64,000 bases of DNA, taken from Agreia sp. COWG (GTDB taxonomy: Bacteria > Actinomycetota > Actinomycetes > Actinomycetales > Microbacteriaceae). The notes under the pieces were generated by a model that was not told where the DNA came from, searched no databases, and was given only the letters and a program-made list of their open reading frames with translations. The position numbers and the translations under genes are program-made. Where the stretch lies: contig NZ_LR882035.1 of assembly GCF_904528075.1 (NCBI RefSeq), forward strand, positions 372,001-436,000, read 5' to 3'. Below, in pieces: positions 1-8,672 of the stretch. The first letter of the stretch is position 1. Each line of letters starts with the position of its first letter.

Positions 1-488
1 TCGGCGCGTCGAGACTCATCCGCGAGGCCGACAAGGTCGTTCCGGGCAAGAAGATCACAGTTCACGCCAATCGCGGCCTCGCCGGGATCGACGGCACCAT
101 CTCGACCGCGGTGGGTGTCGCGCTCGCGAGTCAAGGCGCTGGCCGCGGCGGAATCACCCGCGTGCTGCTGGGGGATTTGACGTTGCTGCACGACGCGGGC
201 GGGCTCCTGATCGGCGACGGCGAGCAGCGCCCTCGGGTGCAACTCGTCGTGGGCAACGACGCCGGCGGAACGATCTTCGACTCCCTCGAGGTGGCGGAGA
301 CGGCCGATCCGGATGCCTTTGCGCGCGTCATGAGAACCCCCCAATCGGTGGCGCTCGAGCAGCTCGCCGCCGCCTACGGCTGGAGCTACACCCTGGCGAA
401 GACGCGGCAGGAGCTCGACCGGGTGTTGACGAGCCCGTCGGGGCAGCTCAGCATCGTCGAAGTGCGCCTCACTCACGAGGGGTATTGA
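1..488 (+). CDS. menD: MenD, 2-succinyl-5-enolpyruvyl-6-hydroxy-3-cyclohexene-1-carboxylate synthase (3' part)
   Basis: The reading frame is open from the window edge (frame starting at base 3) to the TGA at 486-488, so only the C-terminal part of this thiamine-diphosphate enzyme is present. The stretch [19 protein letters not shown] followed by a Gly/Asp-rich segment ([15 protein letters not shown], then [11 protein letters not shown]) is the ThDP- and Mg-binding region typical of MenD. MenD makes SEPHCHC from isochorismate and 2-oxoglutarate in menaquinone synthesis. Other menaquinone genes (menF, menG, a prenyl synthase) follow within 8 kb, which supports the call. A GTG at 111 is internal and not a real start. 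Confidence 0.93.
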   Translation, partial: GASRLIREADKVVPGKKITVHANRGLAGIDGTISTAVGVALASQGAGRGGITRVLLGDLTLLHDAGGLLIGDGEQRPRVQLVVGNDAGGTIFDSLEVAETADPDAFARVMRTPQSVALEQLAAAYGWSYTLAKTRQELDRVLTSPSGQLSIVEVRLTHEGY

Positions 489-552
489 CGCGTCTCGTCA
501 CTCTTGCAACAGTTAGCCATCGTCGCGCCACCGATCACACTGGAGTGAACCC

Positions 553-972
553 ATGACCTCGATGTTCGTCAATCTTCCCGTAACAGACTTGCAGAGGGCG
601 AAGTCCTTCTACACGGCCCTCGGATTCGCCATCAACCCGCTCTTCAGCGATGACAACGCGGCCTGCGTCGTGGTCGAGGAAGACCACAACTACTTCATGA
701 TCTTGAAGCGGGAGTACTTTCAGACCTTCACCGATCTGCCGATCGGTGATCCGGCGGTGAGTCCCGCCGTGTCGACAGCGATATTTCTCGACAGCAGAGA
801 AGAGGTCGACAGCACCGTCGAGAACGGACTCGCGGCGGGGGGTTCGGAGCCCCGGACGGCCTCGGACTACGGCTTCATGTACCAGCGCCAGGTGGCAGAC
901 CCCGATGGAAACCTGCTCGAGTTCGGCTGGATGGATCCGGTCGCGGCGACACAGGGCCCTGAGGCCGTGTGA
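553..972 (+). CDS. VOC-family (glyoxalase/bleomycin-resistance fold) protein
   Basis: 139-residue single-domain protein. The N-terminus (FVNLPVTDLQRAKSFYTALGF) and the C-terminal RQVADPDGNLLEFGWMDP are the two beta-alpha-beta-beta-beta modules of the vicinal oxygen chelate fold, with a Glu metal ligand in LLEFGW. Such proteins are usually metal-dependent lyases, isomerases or dioxygenases; substrate cannot be inferred. ATG start lies just downstream of a weak GAGTG purine patch. It sits alone between menD and a convergent signalling gene, with 12 bases between the two stop codons. Confidence 0.85.
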   Translation: MTSMFVNLPVTDLQRAKSFYTALGFAINPLFSDDNAACVVVEEDHNYFMILKREYFQTFTDLPIGDPAVSPAVSTAIFLDSREEVDSTVENGLAAGGSEPRTASDYGFMYQRQVADPDGNLLEFGWMDPVAATQGPEAV

Positions 973-984
973 TGCACCGGCCTG

Positions 985-2859
985 TCACTCGACGTCTGCC
1001 GCAGACGGGCGACTGACGTCTGCCTCGCAATCGAGCCACGCGTGCAGCGCCGCAGCGTCGAGGGGCCGAGAGTACACGTAGCCCTGCGCGATGTCGCAGC
1101 CGAGCTGGGTCAGTCGATCGAGCTGCTCGGCGGTCTCGATGCCCTCGGCGACCACGTCGATGCCCAAGGCATGAGCCACCTCGATGCAACTCACGATGAT
1201 CGCCGTGTCCTCGGCCGAGGTGTCGAGGCCCTGAACGAATGAGCGGTCGATCTTCAACTCGTCGACGGGAAAATCCTTGAGGTAGGCGAAGCCCGCGTGC
1301 CCGGTTCCGAAGTCGTCGATCGACAGCCGGATGCCCGCCGCGTGCAACCTCTCGAGGTTGCTGCGGGTCGTCGCCTCGTCTGTGACGAGCCCCGTCTCGG
1401 TGATCTCGACGGTGAGCAGACTGGCCTCGAGGTCGTGGGCCGTGAGCATCGCGGTGATGCTCTCCGCGAGCCGCGAATCGCCGAGCTGCCGCGCCGAGAC
1501 GTTGACCGACATGGTGACGGGGTGATCGAGCGTGCGATTGAGCCTGGCGCACTCCTTGATCGCGGTGCGGCACACCCACAGGCCCACCTGGTTGATGAGG
1601 CCGGACTTCTCTGCCACGTCGATGAACCCCATGGGGCCGACGACGCCGCGGTCGGGGTGATCCCAGCGGATGAGGGCCTCGAAGCCGTGCAGTTCGTGGT
1701 CACGGAGATTGAGCTGTGGCTGGTACTCGAGCCGAAGCTGCTCGTGCAGGAGCGCCTGCCGGATCTCGCCCAGAAGACGGATTTCGTTGATGGCCGAGTC
1801 GTCGACGATCGCGGTGAAGAGCTTCCAGCGGTTACGACCGGCCGATTTTGCCTCGTACATCGCGGTGGCGGCGTTCCTCAGCAGCGTCTCGGCGGTGACC
1901 GGAGGCGGGGGTGGTCCGGCCGAGGTGGAGGATGCTGCTCTGGAGACGGGCTTCGGCGCGTGGTTCGGAGGCAGACCCACTGCCGCGCCGAGGCTGGCGG
2001 AGACCACGATCTCGAGGTCATCGATCGCGAGTGGGGTGCCGACGAGTTCCACGATGTCCTCGGCCAGCGCAGCCCCAGACGGCGGGCGCGAGCGGGCGAT
2101 CACGAACTCGTCGTCACCGACCCTGGCCAGCAGTGTGTCGTCGCCGAAGCGGGTGTCGAGTCGACGGGCGATCGTTTCGAGAACCTCGTCGCCGGCGATC
2201 GCGCCGAGGCTCTCGTTGATGATGCGAAAGTGATCGAGCCCCAGCTGGTAGACCCAGACCTCATCGTCGACGCCCGCCCGCTCGATCATGCCGGCCAGCT
2301 GCTCGAGGCATCCGGCGCGGTTCAGCAGCGACGTGAGGGGGTCGCGCTGCGCCATCCTCTCGAGGTCGCCGGCGGCCTCGAGACGCTGAAAGTCGGCAGC
2401 CTCCGCGCGATGGAGGGCGGAGATGAGCTGCGCCTCCTCGACAGACCGCTCGCGGCGTGGCAACACCAGAAAAGCGGTCACAGCGGCGCCGGCGGGCTGC
2501 TGATCAGTGCCGCCCCCATCGACGTGCGTTCGAGAGGCGGTGAAGTAGGCGGGCAGGGGCACGCGATTGCGCCCCAGCATCGTCACCGCCGTCTCGGCGA
2601 CTTTGCCGGAGAGTTCGAGAACGGGCGCGGTACGGGTCGAGAACAGGATTCGATCCCCGGCGGATAGGAGCCGGAGAAACGACATTCCCACGAGTTCGTC
2701 GCGATCGTGACCCGACCAGGTGGTGAAGGCGTGGTTCACCCGGATGATGATGTCGTTGGCCCCGGTGATGATGATGCCGATGGACGCACCGAGAACCAGC
2801 GCCTCGAAGTCGATGCGGGCGAAATCCGTTGTGGAGTCGCCGCCGGGGTGTGAGGTCAT
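985..2859 (-). CDS. PAS-GGDEF-EAL cyclic-di-GMP signalling protein
   Basis: 624 residues without obvious membrane segments. A PAS domain lies at about residues 12-65 (IIITGANDIIIRVNHAF). A GGDEF domain follows (QRDPLTSLLNRAG about 170), but its active-site loop reads VGDDEF instead of GGDEF, so diguanylate cyclase activity is doubtful. The EAL domain looks intact: FEALIRWDHP, VNVSARQL, TVEITETG, SIDDFGTGHAGFAYL, KIDRSF and VVAEGIET carry the usual metal- and substrate-binding acids. The likely function is a sensory c-di-GMP phosphodiesterase. The start overlaps the stop of the upstream RsbQ-like hydrolase gene (ATGA), so the two are translated together; in RsbQ/RsbP systems the hydrolase feeds a ligand to a PAS domain. 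Confidence 0.9.
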   Translation of the reverse strand: MTSHPGGDSTTDFARIDFEALVLGASIGIIITGANDIIIRVNHAFTTWSGHDRDELVGMSFLRLLSAGDRILFSTRTAPVLELSGKVAETAVTMLGRNRVPLPAYFTASRTHVDGGGTDQQPAGAAVTAFLVLPRRERSVEEAQLISALHRAEAADFQRLEAAGDLERMAQRDPLTSLLNRAGCLEQLAGMIERAGVDDEVWVYQLGLDHFRIINESLGAIAGDEVLETIARRLDTRFGDDTLLARVGDDEFVIARSRPPSGAALAEDIVELVGTPLAIDDLEIVVSASLGAAVGLPPNHAPKPVSRAASSTSAGPPPPPVTAETLLRNAATAMYEAKSAGRNRWKLFTAIVDDSAINEIRLLGEIRQALLHEQLRLEYQPQLNLRDHELHGFEALIRWDHPDRGVVGPMGFIDVAEKSGLINQVGLWVCRTAIKECARLNRTLDHPVTMSVNVSARQLGDSRLAESITAMLTAHDLEASLLTVEITETGLVTDEATTRSNLERLHAAGIRLSIDDFGTGHAGFAYLKDFPVDELKIDRSFVQGLDTSAEDTAIIVSCIEVAHALGIDVVAEGIETAEQLDRLTQLGCDIAQGYVYSRPLDAAALHAWLDCEADVSRPSAADVE

Positions 2860-3746
2860 GGGGCGTCGATGAAACCGAGGATCGTGCGCGCCGTCTCGTC
2901 TGGGGCGCTCACCTGCGGTACATGACCGGATGCGGCGAGGAGCGCAAGGGTGCTGTGGGGCATCACGGCATGCATGAATTCACCGACGCTCAGCGGCGCG
3001 AGCGCATCGTTCGCGCACTGAACTATGAGGCACTCCGTGTTCACCCTCGCCAGAAGCGGTCGCACGTCGGTCAAGAACGTCACCCTGGCAAAGGTGCGCA
3101 TGGCCACGGGGTCGACCCGGCAGAAGCTCTGCTCGAGTTCGGCGGACAGCTCTGGCTTCTCGGGGTTGCCCATCACGACGGGGGCCATCATCGACGCCCA
3201 CAGCAGGTGGTTGTCGTCGAGGGCGCCCAGCAGGTCTTGGATGTCTTCGCCCGAGAAACCGCCGACGTAACCGGATTCGGGATCGTCGATGTACGACGGA
3301 GACGGTGCCAGCAGAACGAGCTTCGCGAAACGATCCGGCTGTCTCACGGCGGCGGTGATCGCCATCATGGCTGCGACGCTGTGCGCGACGACCGTGACAT
3401 CGTGAAGCTCGAGCACCTCGCAGATCTCGAGCAGATCACTGGCGTAGCGCTCCATCGAGCTGTACTCGACTGCATCGTAGGCGGCGGGCAAAGAGGCGCC
3501 CGAGCCGACGTGGTCGAAGAGCACGGTGCGAAAACGGTCGGTGAAATACGGCAGGATGCGCCGAAAGAGGCCCTGGTCGCAGCCGAATCCGTGAGCGAAG
3601 AGAATGACCGGTGCGCCTACGGGGCCCAGCACGCGCACGTTGTTGCGCAGGATCACCTCGTCGGCGGTGAGAGGAGTTCGGCGCTGATGTGGCACAAGGC
3701 ACAGCTTTGCACACACCCCCGCGGGCTTTCGATACTTCGGAGACAT
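2856..3746 (-). CDS. RsbQ-like alpha/beta hydrolase
   Basis: About 296 residues from the ATG at 3746; a GTG at 3695 (279 residues) is an alternative closer to the usual ~270. RsbQ hallmarks are conserved: RNNVRVLG near the N-terminus, LFAHGFGCDQGLFRR oxyanion region, LFDHVGSGAS, VVAHSVAAMM nucleophile Ser elbow, LIVQCANDALAP acid region and SGHVPQVSAPDET catalytic His. In Bacillus RsbQ works with the PAS domain of RsbP in energy-stress sensing; karrikin/strigolactone receptors share the fold. Here the next gene, overlapping by 4 bases, encodes a PAS-GGDEF-EAL protein, so this hydrolase probably supplies or senses a small ligand for that PAS domain. No RsbP-type phosphatase is present. Confidence 0.85.
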   Translation of the reverse strand: MSPKYRKPAGVCAKLCLVPHQRRTPLTADEVILRNNVRVLGPVGAPVILFAHGFGCDQGLFRRILPYFTDRFRTVLFDHVGSGASLPAAYDAVEYSSMERYASDLLEICEVLELHDVTVVAHSVAAMMAITAAVRQPDRFAKLVLLAPSPSYIDDPESGYVGGFSGEDIQDLLGALDDNHLLWASMMAPVVMGNPEKPELSAELEQSFCRVDPVAMRTFARVTFLTDVRPLLARVNTECLIVQCANDALAPLSVGEFMHAVMPHSTLALLAASGHVPQVSAPDETARTILGFIDAP

Positions 3747-3792
3747 TTTGCACGTGAGTACTCTGAGTGCAGACCACTTCGAAGGGGAACCC

Positions 3793-4656
3793 ATGGCCGA
3801 CACCGACGACTCCAGCCTGTTCCGCGAGAGTGCCCGCGAACGTCTCGCAGCTCGCGAGGGATTCGTGCTCGCCGACCTCGACCCGGAGTCCACGCCTGGC
3901 GTCGATGCCTCTAAGAAACGGGGAGAGCACGCTCTGGCCGAGGGGAGCGCCGTGCTCGACGACCTGCAGGTGCGCATGCACGCGAACAGCCTGTCGGGTG
4001 ACAGGCGCAGCGTGCTGTTGGTGCTGCAGGCCATGGACTCCGCCGGCAAGGGCGGCATCGTCAGCCACGTCGTCGGCACGGTCGATCCCGAGGGCGTTGC
4101 CCATACCTCGTTCAAGAAGCCGACGCCCGAAGAACTGAGCCACGACTTTCTCTGGCGCATCCGCACTGCGCTGCCGGCGGCGGGACAGATCGGTGTCTTC
4201 GACCGCTCGCACTACGAAGACGTGCTCATCGGTCGCGTGCGCGAGCTGGCCACACCCGAGGTGATCGAGGAGCGTTACGGATTGATCAACGAGTTCGAGA
4301 GAGAGATCAGCGAGGCGGGCATCAGCATCGTCAAGGTCATGCTGCACATCAGCTCCGACGAGCAGAAGGCCCGGCTCGGAGCCCGGCTCGAGCGTGAAGA
4401 CAAGTACTGGAAGTACAACCCCGGAGACGTGGATGAGCGCCTGCTCTGGCCCGCGTACCAGGAGGCGTACCAGCTCGCCATCCGCAAGACGTCGACCGAG
4501 GTGGCGCCGTGGTTCGTGGTGCCAGCGAACCGCAAGTGGTATGCCAGGGTCGCCGTGCAGCAGCTGCTGATCGAGACGATGCGGGGCTTCGAGCAGGGCT
4601 GGCCCCCGGCCGACTACGACATCGACCTCGAGAAGGCGCGGCTGGCGGCCAGTTAG
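3793..4656 (+). CDS. ppk2: PPK2-family polyphosphate:nucleotide phosphotransferase
   Basis: 287 residues from the ATG at 3793, chosen over an in-frame upstream ATG (3748) because GAAGGGGA lies just upstream. Walker A is AMDSAGKGG, Walker B is GVFDRSHYEDVLIGRV, and the lid region (RLEREDKYWKYNPGDVDE) is present, all typical of PPK2 enzymes that move phosphate between polyphosphate and nucleotides. Whether it prefers AMP or ADP cannot be read from sequence. Its stop overlaps by 4 bases with the end of the convergent downstream gene. Confidence 0.92.
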   Translation: MADTDDSSLFRESARERLAAREGFVLADLDPESTPGVDASKKRGEHALAEGSAVLDDLQVRMHANSLSGDRRSVLLVLQAMDSAGKGGIVSHVVGTVDPEGVAHTSFKKPTPEELSHDFLWRIRTALPAAGQIGVFDRSHYEDVLIGRVRELATPEVIEERYGLINEFEREISEAGISIVKVMLHISSDEQKARLGARLEREDKYWKYNPGDVDERLLWPAYQEAYQLAIRKTSTEVAPWFVVPANRKWYARVAVQQLLIETMRGFEQGWPPADYDIDLEKARLAAS

Positions 4657-5450
4657 CCGACCGTGTTCGCGCCGGGTTCTGTGGTGAGGTCGAAGCCGTC
4701 CCAGTAGACGGTGATCGCCGTCGCGCCGCTGGCGGTCAGTAGAAGTCCTGCCGAGGTGAACTGGTCGGGGCTCGCGCAGTCCCAGCCGGTGACGCTGTTG
4801 CCCGTCTCCACTGCTACGAGGCAGAAATTATCGCGTTTGTCCTTGGCTACGAAGACCTGCCAGCCGTCGACGCTCGAGTCGACCGCGCGGGTCGAGGAGG
4901 GGTCGAGGTCGTTCGCGAGCTGCACGACCACATCGGTCTCTTTCTGCGGATCGTCGAACCAGTGCTCGGCCGATGCGGCGCTGCCCGAGGTCACGCGGCC
5001 CACGGGCCCCGCCGGCGCCGGGGCAACGGTGCCCCGGCCCAGGTCCACCGAGTCCGTCGATGTCGGAGCGATGGACCGCAGATCCCCTTGCCGAGAGGAG
5101 CTCTCTGTCGATGACGTCGGCGTGACCAGTCCGGCGTACACGGCCACGAGCGCGCCGAGGGTGGCGGCGATACCGGTGACCGCGATGACGCGAGACCGGA
5201 TGCGCCGGCGTCGCCGCTCCCTCGCCCCGTGGGCGTCGCGCTGTGCCCGCGCCTCGGCGTCGCGAGCCTCCGCCTCGATCGCATCGAGTTCCAACAGCCG
5301 ATGTTGGGCCTCGGCCGCGCGCGCCTCGTCGGCCGGCGACTGCGCCCGACCGAATGCGGTCCGCTTGAGGGCCTCGCGGTGGGCGTCTTGAAGAGGCGCG
5401 TCGCCGTCGCCACTCTGGCGACGGTCGGTATCTCCTCCTGACATGGCCAT
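4653..5450 (-). CDS. Membrane-anchored protein of unknown function
   Basis: 265 residues. A charged Ala/Glu/Arg-rich N-terminal half (likely helical, about 25-85) is followed by one membrane segment (VIAVTGIAATLGALVAVYAGL, about 87-108) and an extracytoplasmic domain with two Cys (FCLVAVET, WDCASPDQ). The arrangement, basic residues RRRRRIRSR before the helix, suggests a cytoplasmic N-terminus and external C-terminus. No family recognised. It lies downstream of menF on the same strand, 9 bases away, so it may be co-transcribed. Confidence 0.7.
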   Translation of the reverse strand: MAMSGGDTDRRQSGDGDAPLQDAHREALKRTAFGRAQSPADEARAAEAQHRLLELDAIEAEARDAEARAQRDAHGARERRRRRIRSRVIAVTGIAATLGALVAVYAGLVTPTSSTESSSRQGDLRSIAPTSTDSVDLGRGTVAPAPAGPVGRVTSGSAASAEHWFDDPQKETDVVVQLANDLDPSSTRAVDSSVDGWQVFVAKDKRDNFCLVAVETGNSVTGWDCASPDQFTSAGLLLTASGATAITVYWDGFDLTTEPGANTVG

Positions 5451-5459
5451 GGGCTGTGT

Positions 5460-6722
5460 CTAGCCGAACGCCTCGACCATCGGGCGAAACTTCATCTTGG
5501 TCTCGATGAGCTCCCGATCGGGGTCGGACCCCGCCACGATTCCCGCACCGGCGTAGGCCGTGATGTCGCCGTTCTCGGCGATCTGAGCGCAGCGCAGGGC
5601 GACGGCCCACTCACCGTCGCCATCCGCCCCGACCCAGCCGACCGGACCGGCGTAGCGGCCGCGATCGAAGGGCTCGAGCTCGTCGATGACGGCGAGCGCT
5701 GTCTCTGTCGGCGCCCCGGCGACGGCCGCCGTCGGGTGCAGCGCTGCGATCAGATCGAGCGAGGTCGAACCATCCGACAGCACTCCCTCGGCATCGCTCG
5801 CGAGGTGCCAGAGGTTGGGCAGCTTCAGCGTGAACGGAATCTCGGAGGTGATCAGCGTGCGGGTGTGCGGCTGCAGCGACTTCACGACGCTCGCCACGGC
5901 GAAGCGGTGTTCGTCGAGGTCTTTCGAGCTCGTGGCCAGCGTGATCGCGGCCTCGTGATCGGCCTCGGCGTCGCGTCCGCGCGAGATGGTGCCCGCGAGC
6001 ACGCGTGCGCTCACTGTTCCGTTGTCGACGCGCACCAGGGTCTCCGGGCTCGAGCCGATCAGGCCGTCGACGGCGAAGGTCCAGCAATCGGGGTAGCCAA
6101 GGGCGAGGTCGGTGAGCGTGCGACGCAGATCGCTCTCGTCGGGCAGGTGGCCCACCAGGTCACGGGCGAGGACCACTTTGTTGAGCTCGCCGTGTTCGAT
6201 GCGTTCGATGGCGGCCTTGACCGATGCGCGGTAGTCGTCGGGCTTCACCTGGCCGGGCAGAAGCGAGAGCCTGTACTCGGCTCCGAGCGGGCGAGCGCTC
6301 GGCAGCGGGCGGGGTGCGGGCCGAGCGGCGCCGTCGTCAGTCGCCACCGAGATGCGGGTGATCCAGTAGACGCCGGCGCGCTTACCGATCACGATCTCGG
6401 GCACGATCAGCGTCGAGACCAGCGCGCTCGTCGACGAGAATGCGAAAGCGCCGAAGGCGACGAGGCCCGTGCCGGGAGACGCGAGGGGGTCTGTCACCTC
6501 TGCGAGCCGGGCGACCTCTCGCCACGTCTCGCAGGCATCCACGAAGCGGTTCGGGCCGCCGAACTCCAGCCGCAGCGCCTCGCCGACGCCGGCCATGCCT
6601 TCCCCCTTACGCATCCACAGCAGGGGGTGGCGGGAGTCGAGCAACGGCACCAGCAGCCGGATGTCGTCGACGCGGGTGGTCGTGACGACCAGACGGGGCA
6701 GAGTTCGTGACGTTTCGCTCAC
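5460..6722 (-). CDS. menF: Isochorismate synthase MenF
   Basis: 420 residues. The C-terminal chorismate-binding domain is clear: LNKVVLARDL, SSPETLVRV, VLAGTISRG, DLDEHRFAVASV, LHPTAAVAGAP and DRGRYAGPVGWV are the conserved blocks of MenF/EntC/TrpE-type enzymes, with the catalytic Glu and Lys regions kept. It converts chorismate to isochorismate, the entry step to menaquinone. It is divergent from menG (6812) with which it shares a short promoter region, and it lies 5 kb from menD. A salicylate or siderophore role is less likely given the context. Confidence 0.93.
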   Translation of the reverse strand: MSETSRTLPRLVVTTTRVDDIRLLVPLLDSRHPLLWMRKGEGMAGVGEALRLEFGGPNRFVDACETWREVARLAEVTDPLASPGTGLVAFGAFAFSSTSALVSTLIVPEIVIGKRAGVYWITRISVATDDGAARPAPRPLPSARPLGAEYRLSLLPGQVKPDDYRASVKAAIERIEHGELNKVVLARDLVGHLPDESDLRRTLTDLALGYPDCWTFAVDGLIGSSPETLVRVDNGTVSARVLAGTISRGRDAEADHEAAITLATSSKDLDEHRFAVASVVKSLQPHTRTLITSEIPFTLKLPNLWHLASDAEGVLSDGSTSLDLIAALHPTAAVAGAPTETALAVIDELEPFDRGRYAGPVGWVGADGDGEWAVALRCAQIAENGDITAYAGAGIVAGSDPDRELIETKMKFRPMVEAFG

Positions 6723-6811
6723 TTCATCAGCCTAGTTCGTGGCCGTTGCACGCTCTCCCGTTCACGCGCGATGCCCAGCCGCCGGGCGATTTGCGGCCCT
6801 ACACTGGTTAT

Positions 6812-7525
6812 GTGAATAAGGCAGACCTTAGTAAGAAACCCTCGGCAGTCTCGGCGATGTTCGATCAGGTCTCCACGCACTACGACCGCACCAATTCGGT
6901 CCTCTCCGTCGGCAACGACCGGCTCTGGCGTGCAGCGACCGTGCGCGCCGTCGACCCGCGCCCCGGCGACCGTGTGCTCGACCTCGCGGCCGGCACCGGA
7001 ACATCCAGCGCCGCACTCGCAGCCAAGGGTGCCCACGTCGTGGCCGCCGACTTCTCGCCCGGCATGATCGAGGTCGGCAAGCGCCAGCAGGCCGGCAACC
7101 GCAATGTCGAGTTCGTGGTGGCCGACGGCATGGATCTGCCGTTCGCCGACGACGAATTCGACGCCGTCACGATCTCGTTCGGCCTGCGCAACATCGTCGA
7201 CCCGCACGTGGCGCTGAAAGAGCTGTACCGCGTCACGAAGCCAGGGGGCCGCATCGTGATCTGCGAGTTCTCGAAGCCGCCGGCCACACTCATCCGCTCG
7301 GCATACTTCGCCTACCTCAACAAGGTCATGCCCACTCTGGTCAAGCTCGCGTCGTCGAACGCGGAGGCCTACGACTACCTCGGTGAGTCCATCAAGGCAT
7401 GGCCCGACCAGAAGACTCTCGCCGAGTGGATGCGACAGGCCGGATTCCGACGTGTCGCCTACAAGAACCTCAGCCTGGGCATTGTCGCCCTGCACCGCGG
7501 CATCAAGCCCCGTGCAGATCAGTAG
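6812..7525 (+). CDS. menG: Demethylmenaquinone methyltransferase MenG/UbiE
   Basis: 237 residues from the GTG at 6812 (start NKADLSKKPSAVSAMFDQV, as expected for the family); the longer frame back to 6707 overlaps menF and is not used. SAM-binding motif VLDLAAGTGTSS, then FVVADGMDLPFADDEFDAVT and SFGLRNI, plus GGRIVICEFSKP, are UbiE/MenG signatures. It performs the last C-methylation of menaquinone. A polyprenyl diphosphate synthase gene follows after 9 bases, consistent with a menaquinone side-chain/ring operon. Confidence 0.95.
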   Translation: MNKADLSKKPSAVSAMFDQVSTHYDRTNSVLSVGNDRLWRAATVRAVDPRPGDRVLDLAAGTGTSSAALAAKGAHVVAADFSPGMIEVGKRQQAGNRNVEFVVADGMDLPFADDEFDAVTISFGLRNIVDPHVALKELYRVTKPGGRIVICEFSKPPATLIRSAYFAYLNKVMPTLVKLASSNAEAYDYLGESIKAWPDQKTLAEWMRQAGFRRVAYKNLSLGIVALHRGIKPRADQ

Positions 7526-7534
7526 GCTGATCCC

Positions 7535-8656
7535 GTGACCCCCAAAACCCCTGTCGCCTCGTCAGCTGCGCCCTCCGGCAAGGCTCGGCGCACGCAGAGT
7601 CTCTCGTCGTCACTGAACCTGCACGATCGACTGTTCTCGACGAGCCGCGACCGCGAGGTCGCCCGTGCCGTCGACAACGGAATCGAACGCCTCGAGGCTC
7701 GCTTGTTCGCCGAGGTGAACTTCAGCGACGACCTGGCAGACGTGGCGGCGCGCTACCTGCTCGAGGCTGGCGGAAAGCGTGTGCGGCCTATTCTCGCCAT
7801 GCTCACCGCGCAGCTCGGCGACGGTGTCACAGACCAGGTGATCATCGCCGGAACCTCGATCGAGCTCACGCACCTGGCCTCGCTGTACCACGACGACGTC
7901 ATGGACTCGGCACCCGTGCGCCGCGGCGTGCCCACAGCCCAGAACGTGTGGGGCAACTCGATCGCCATTCTCGTGGGCGATCTGCTGTTCGCCCGCGCCT
8001 CGAAGCTGCTCACTATCCTCGGCGAGCGGGCCATCCAGCTGCAGGCCGATACTTTCGAGCGACTGTGCCTCGGCCAGCTGCACGAGACCATCGGCCCGAA
8101 AGACGGCGAAAACCCCATCGAGCACTACCTTCAGGTGCTGAGCGACAAGACCGGTTCCCTGATCTCGGCGTCGGCGCAGATGGGCGTGATCTTCTCGAAC
8201 GCCCCAGAGGAATACGAACGGCCGGTCATCGAGTTCGGCGAGAAGATCGGTGTGGCGTTCCAGCTCATCGACGACGTGCTCGACATGGCACCGCCCGTGG
8301 CGGCGAACGGCAAAGACGCACCGACGGGCAAGAAGGCCGGCACTGATGTGCGTGCCGGTGTCGTCACCCTCCCCGTTCTCTACCTGCGAAAGCGCGCCAA
8401 GCGCAGCGCCGAGGCGGCGGCACTGCTCAAGCGCATCGACGCGGTGGCCACGGCCAAGCCCGGCCGCGAGATCGACGAGGCCGAGGTCGACGCCGTCATC
8501 GCCGATCTCCGTGCACACGCCGTGACCAAGGCCACCATAGACGAGGCGCACCGCTGGGCGCGCGAGGCCGTCGAGGCCCTCGCCCCGCTGCCCGATGGAA
8601 CCGTCAAGAAGACCCTCACCCGATTCGCCGACACCGTGGTGGATCGCACTAATTAA
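7535..8656 (+). CDS. Polyprenyl diphosphate synthase (menaquinone side chain)
   Basis: 373 residues from a GTG start. First Asp-rich motif LYHDDVMDSAPVRRG and second Asp motif QLIDDVLDMA are both intact, with GGKRVRPILAML before them, as in long-chain trans-prenyl synthases. The N-terminal ~25 residues (KTPVASSAAPSGKARRTQS) are an unusual Ser/Pro/Ala-rich extension. Chain length cannot be assigned safely. Position between menG and an FprA-like reductase supports a role in the menaquinone isoprenoid tail. Confidence 0.92.
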   Translation: MTPKTPVASSAAPSGKARRTQSLSSSLNLHDRLFSTSRDREVARAVDNGIERLEARLFAEVNFSDDLADVAARYLLEAGGKRVRPILAMLTAQLGDGVTDQVIIAGTSIELTHLASLYHDDVMDSAPVRRGVPTAQNVWGNSIAILVGDLLFARASKLLTILGERAIQLQADTFERLCLGQLHETIGPKDGENPIEHYLQVLSDKTGSLISASAQMGVIFSNAPEEYERPVIEFGEKIGVAFQLIDDVLDMAPPVAANGKDAPTGKKAGTDVRAGVVTLPVLYLRKRAKRSAEAAALLKRIDAVATAKPGREIDEAEVDAVIADLRAHAVTKATIDEAHRWAREAVEALAPLPDGTVKKTLTRFADTVVDRTN

Positions 8657-8672
8657 GGAAACACCCCCCTCT

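Noticed and set aside
1297..2667. 456-residue open frame on the plus strand
   Set aside because: It mirrors the PAS-GGDEF-EAL gene, is Arg/Gly/Asp-rich and has no family features; a high-GC shadow frame.
3748..3792. Upstream ATG for the PPK2 gene
   Set aside because: The ATG at 3793 has a good ribosome site (GAAGGGGA) and gives the usual N-terminus.
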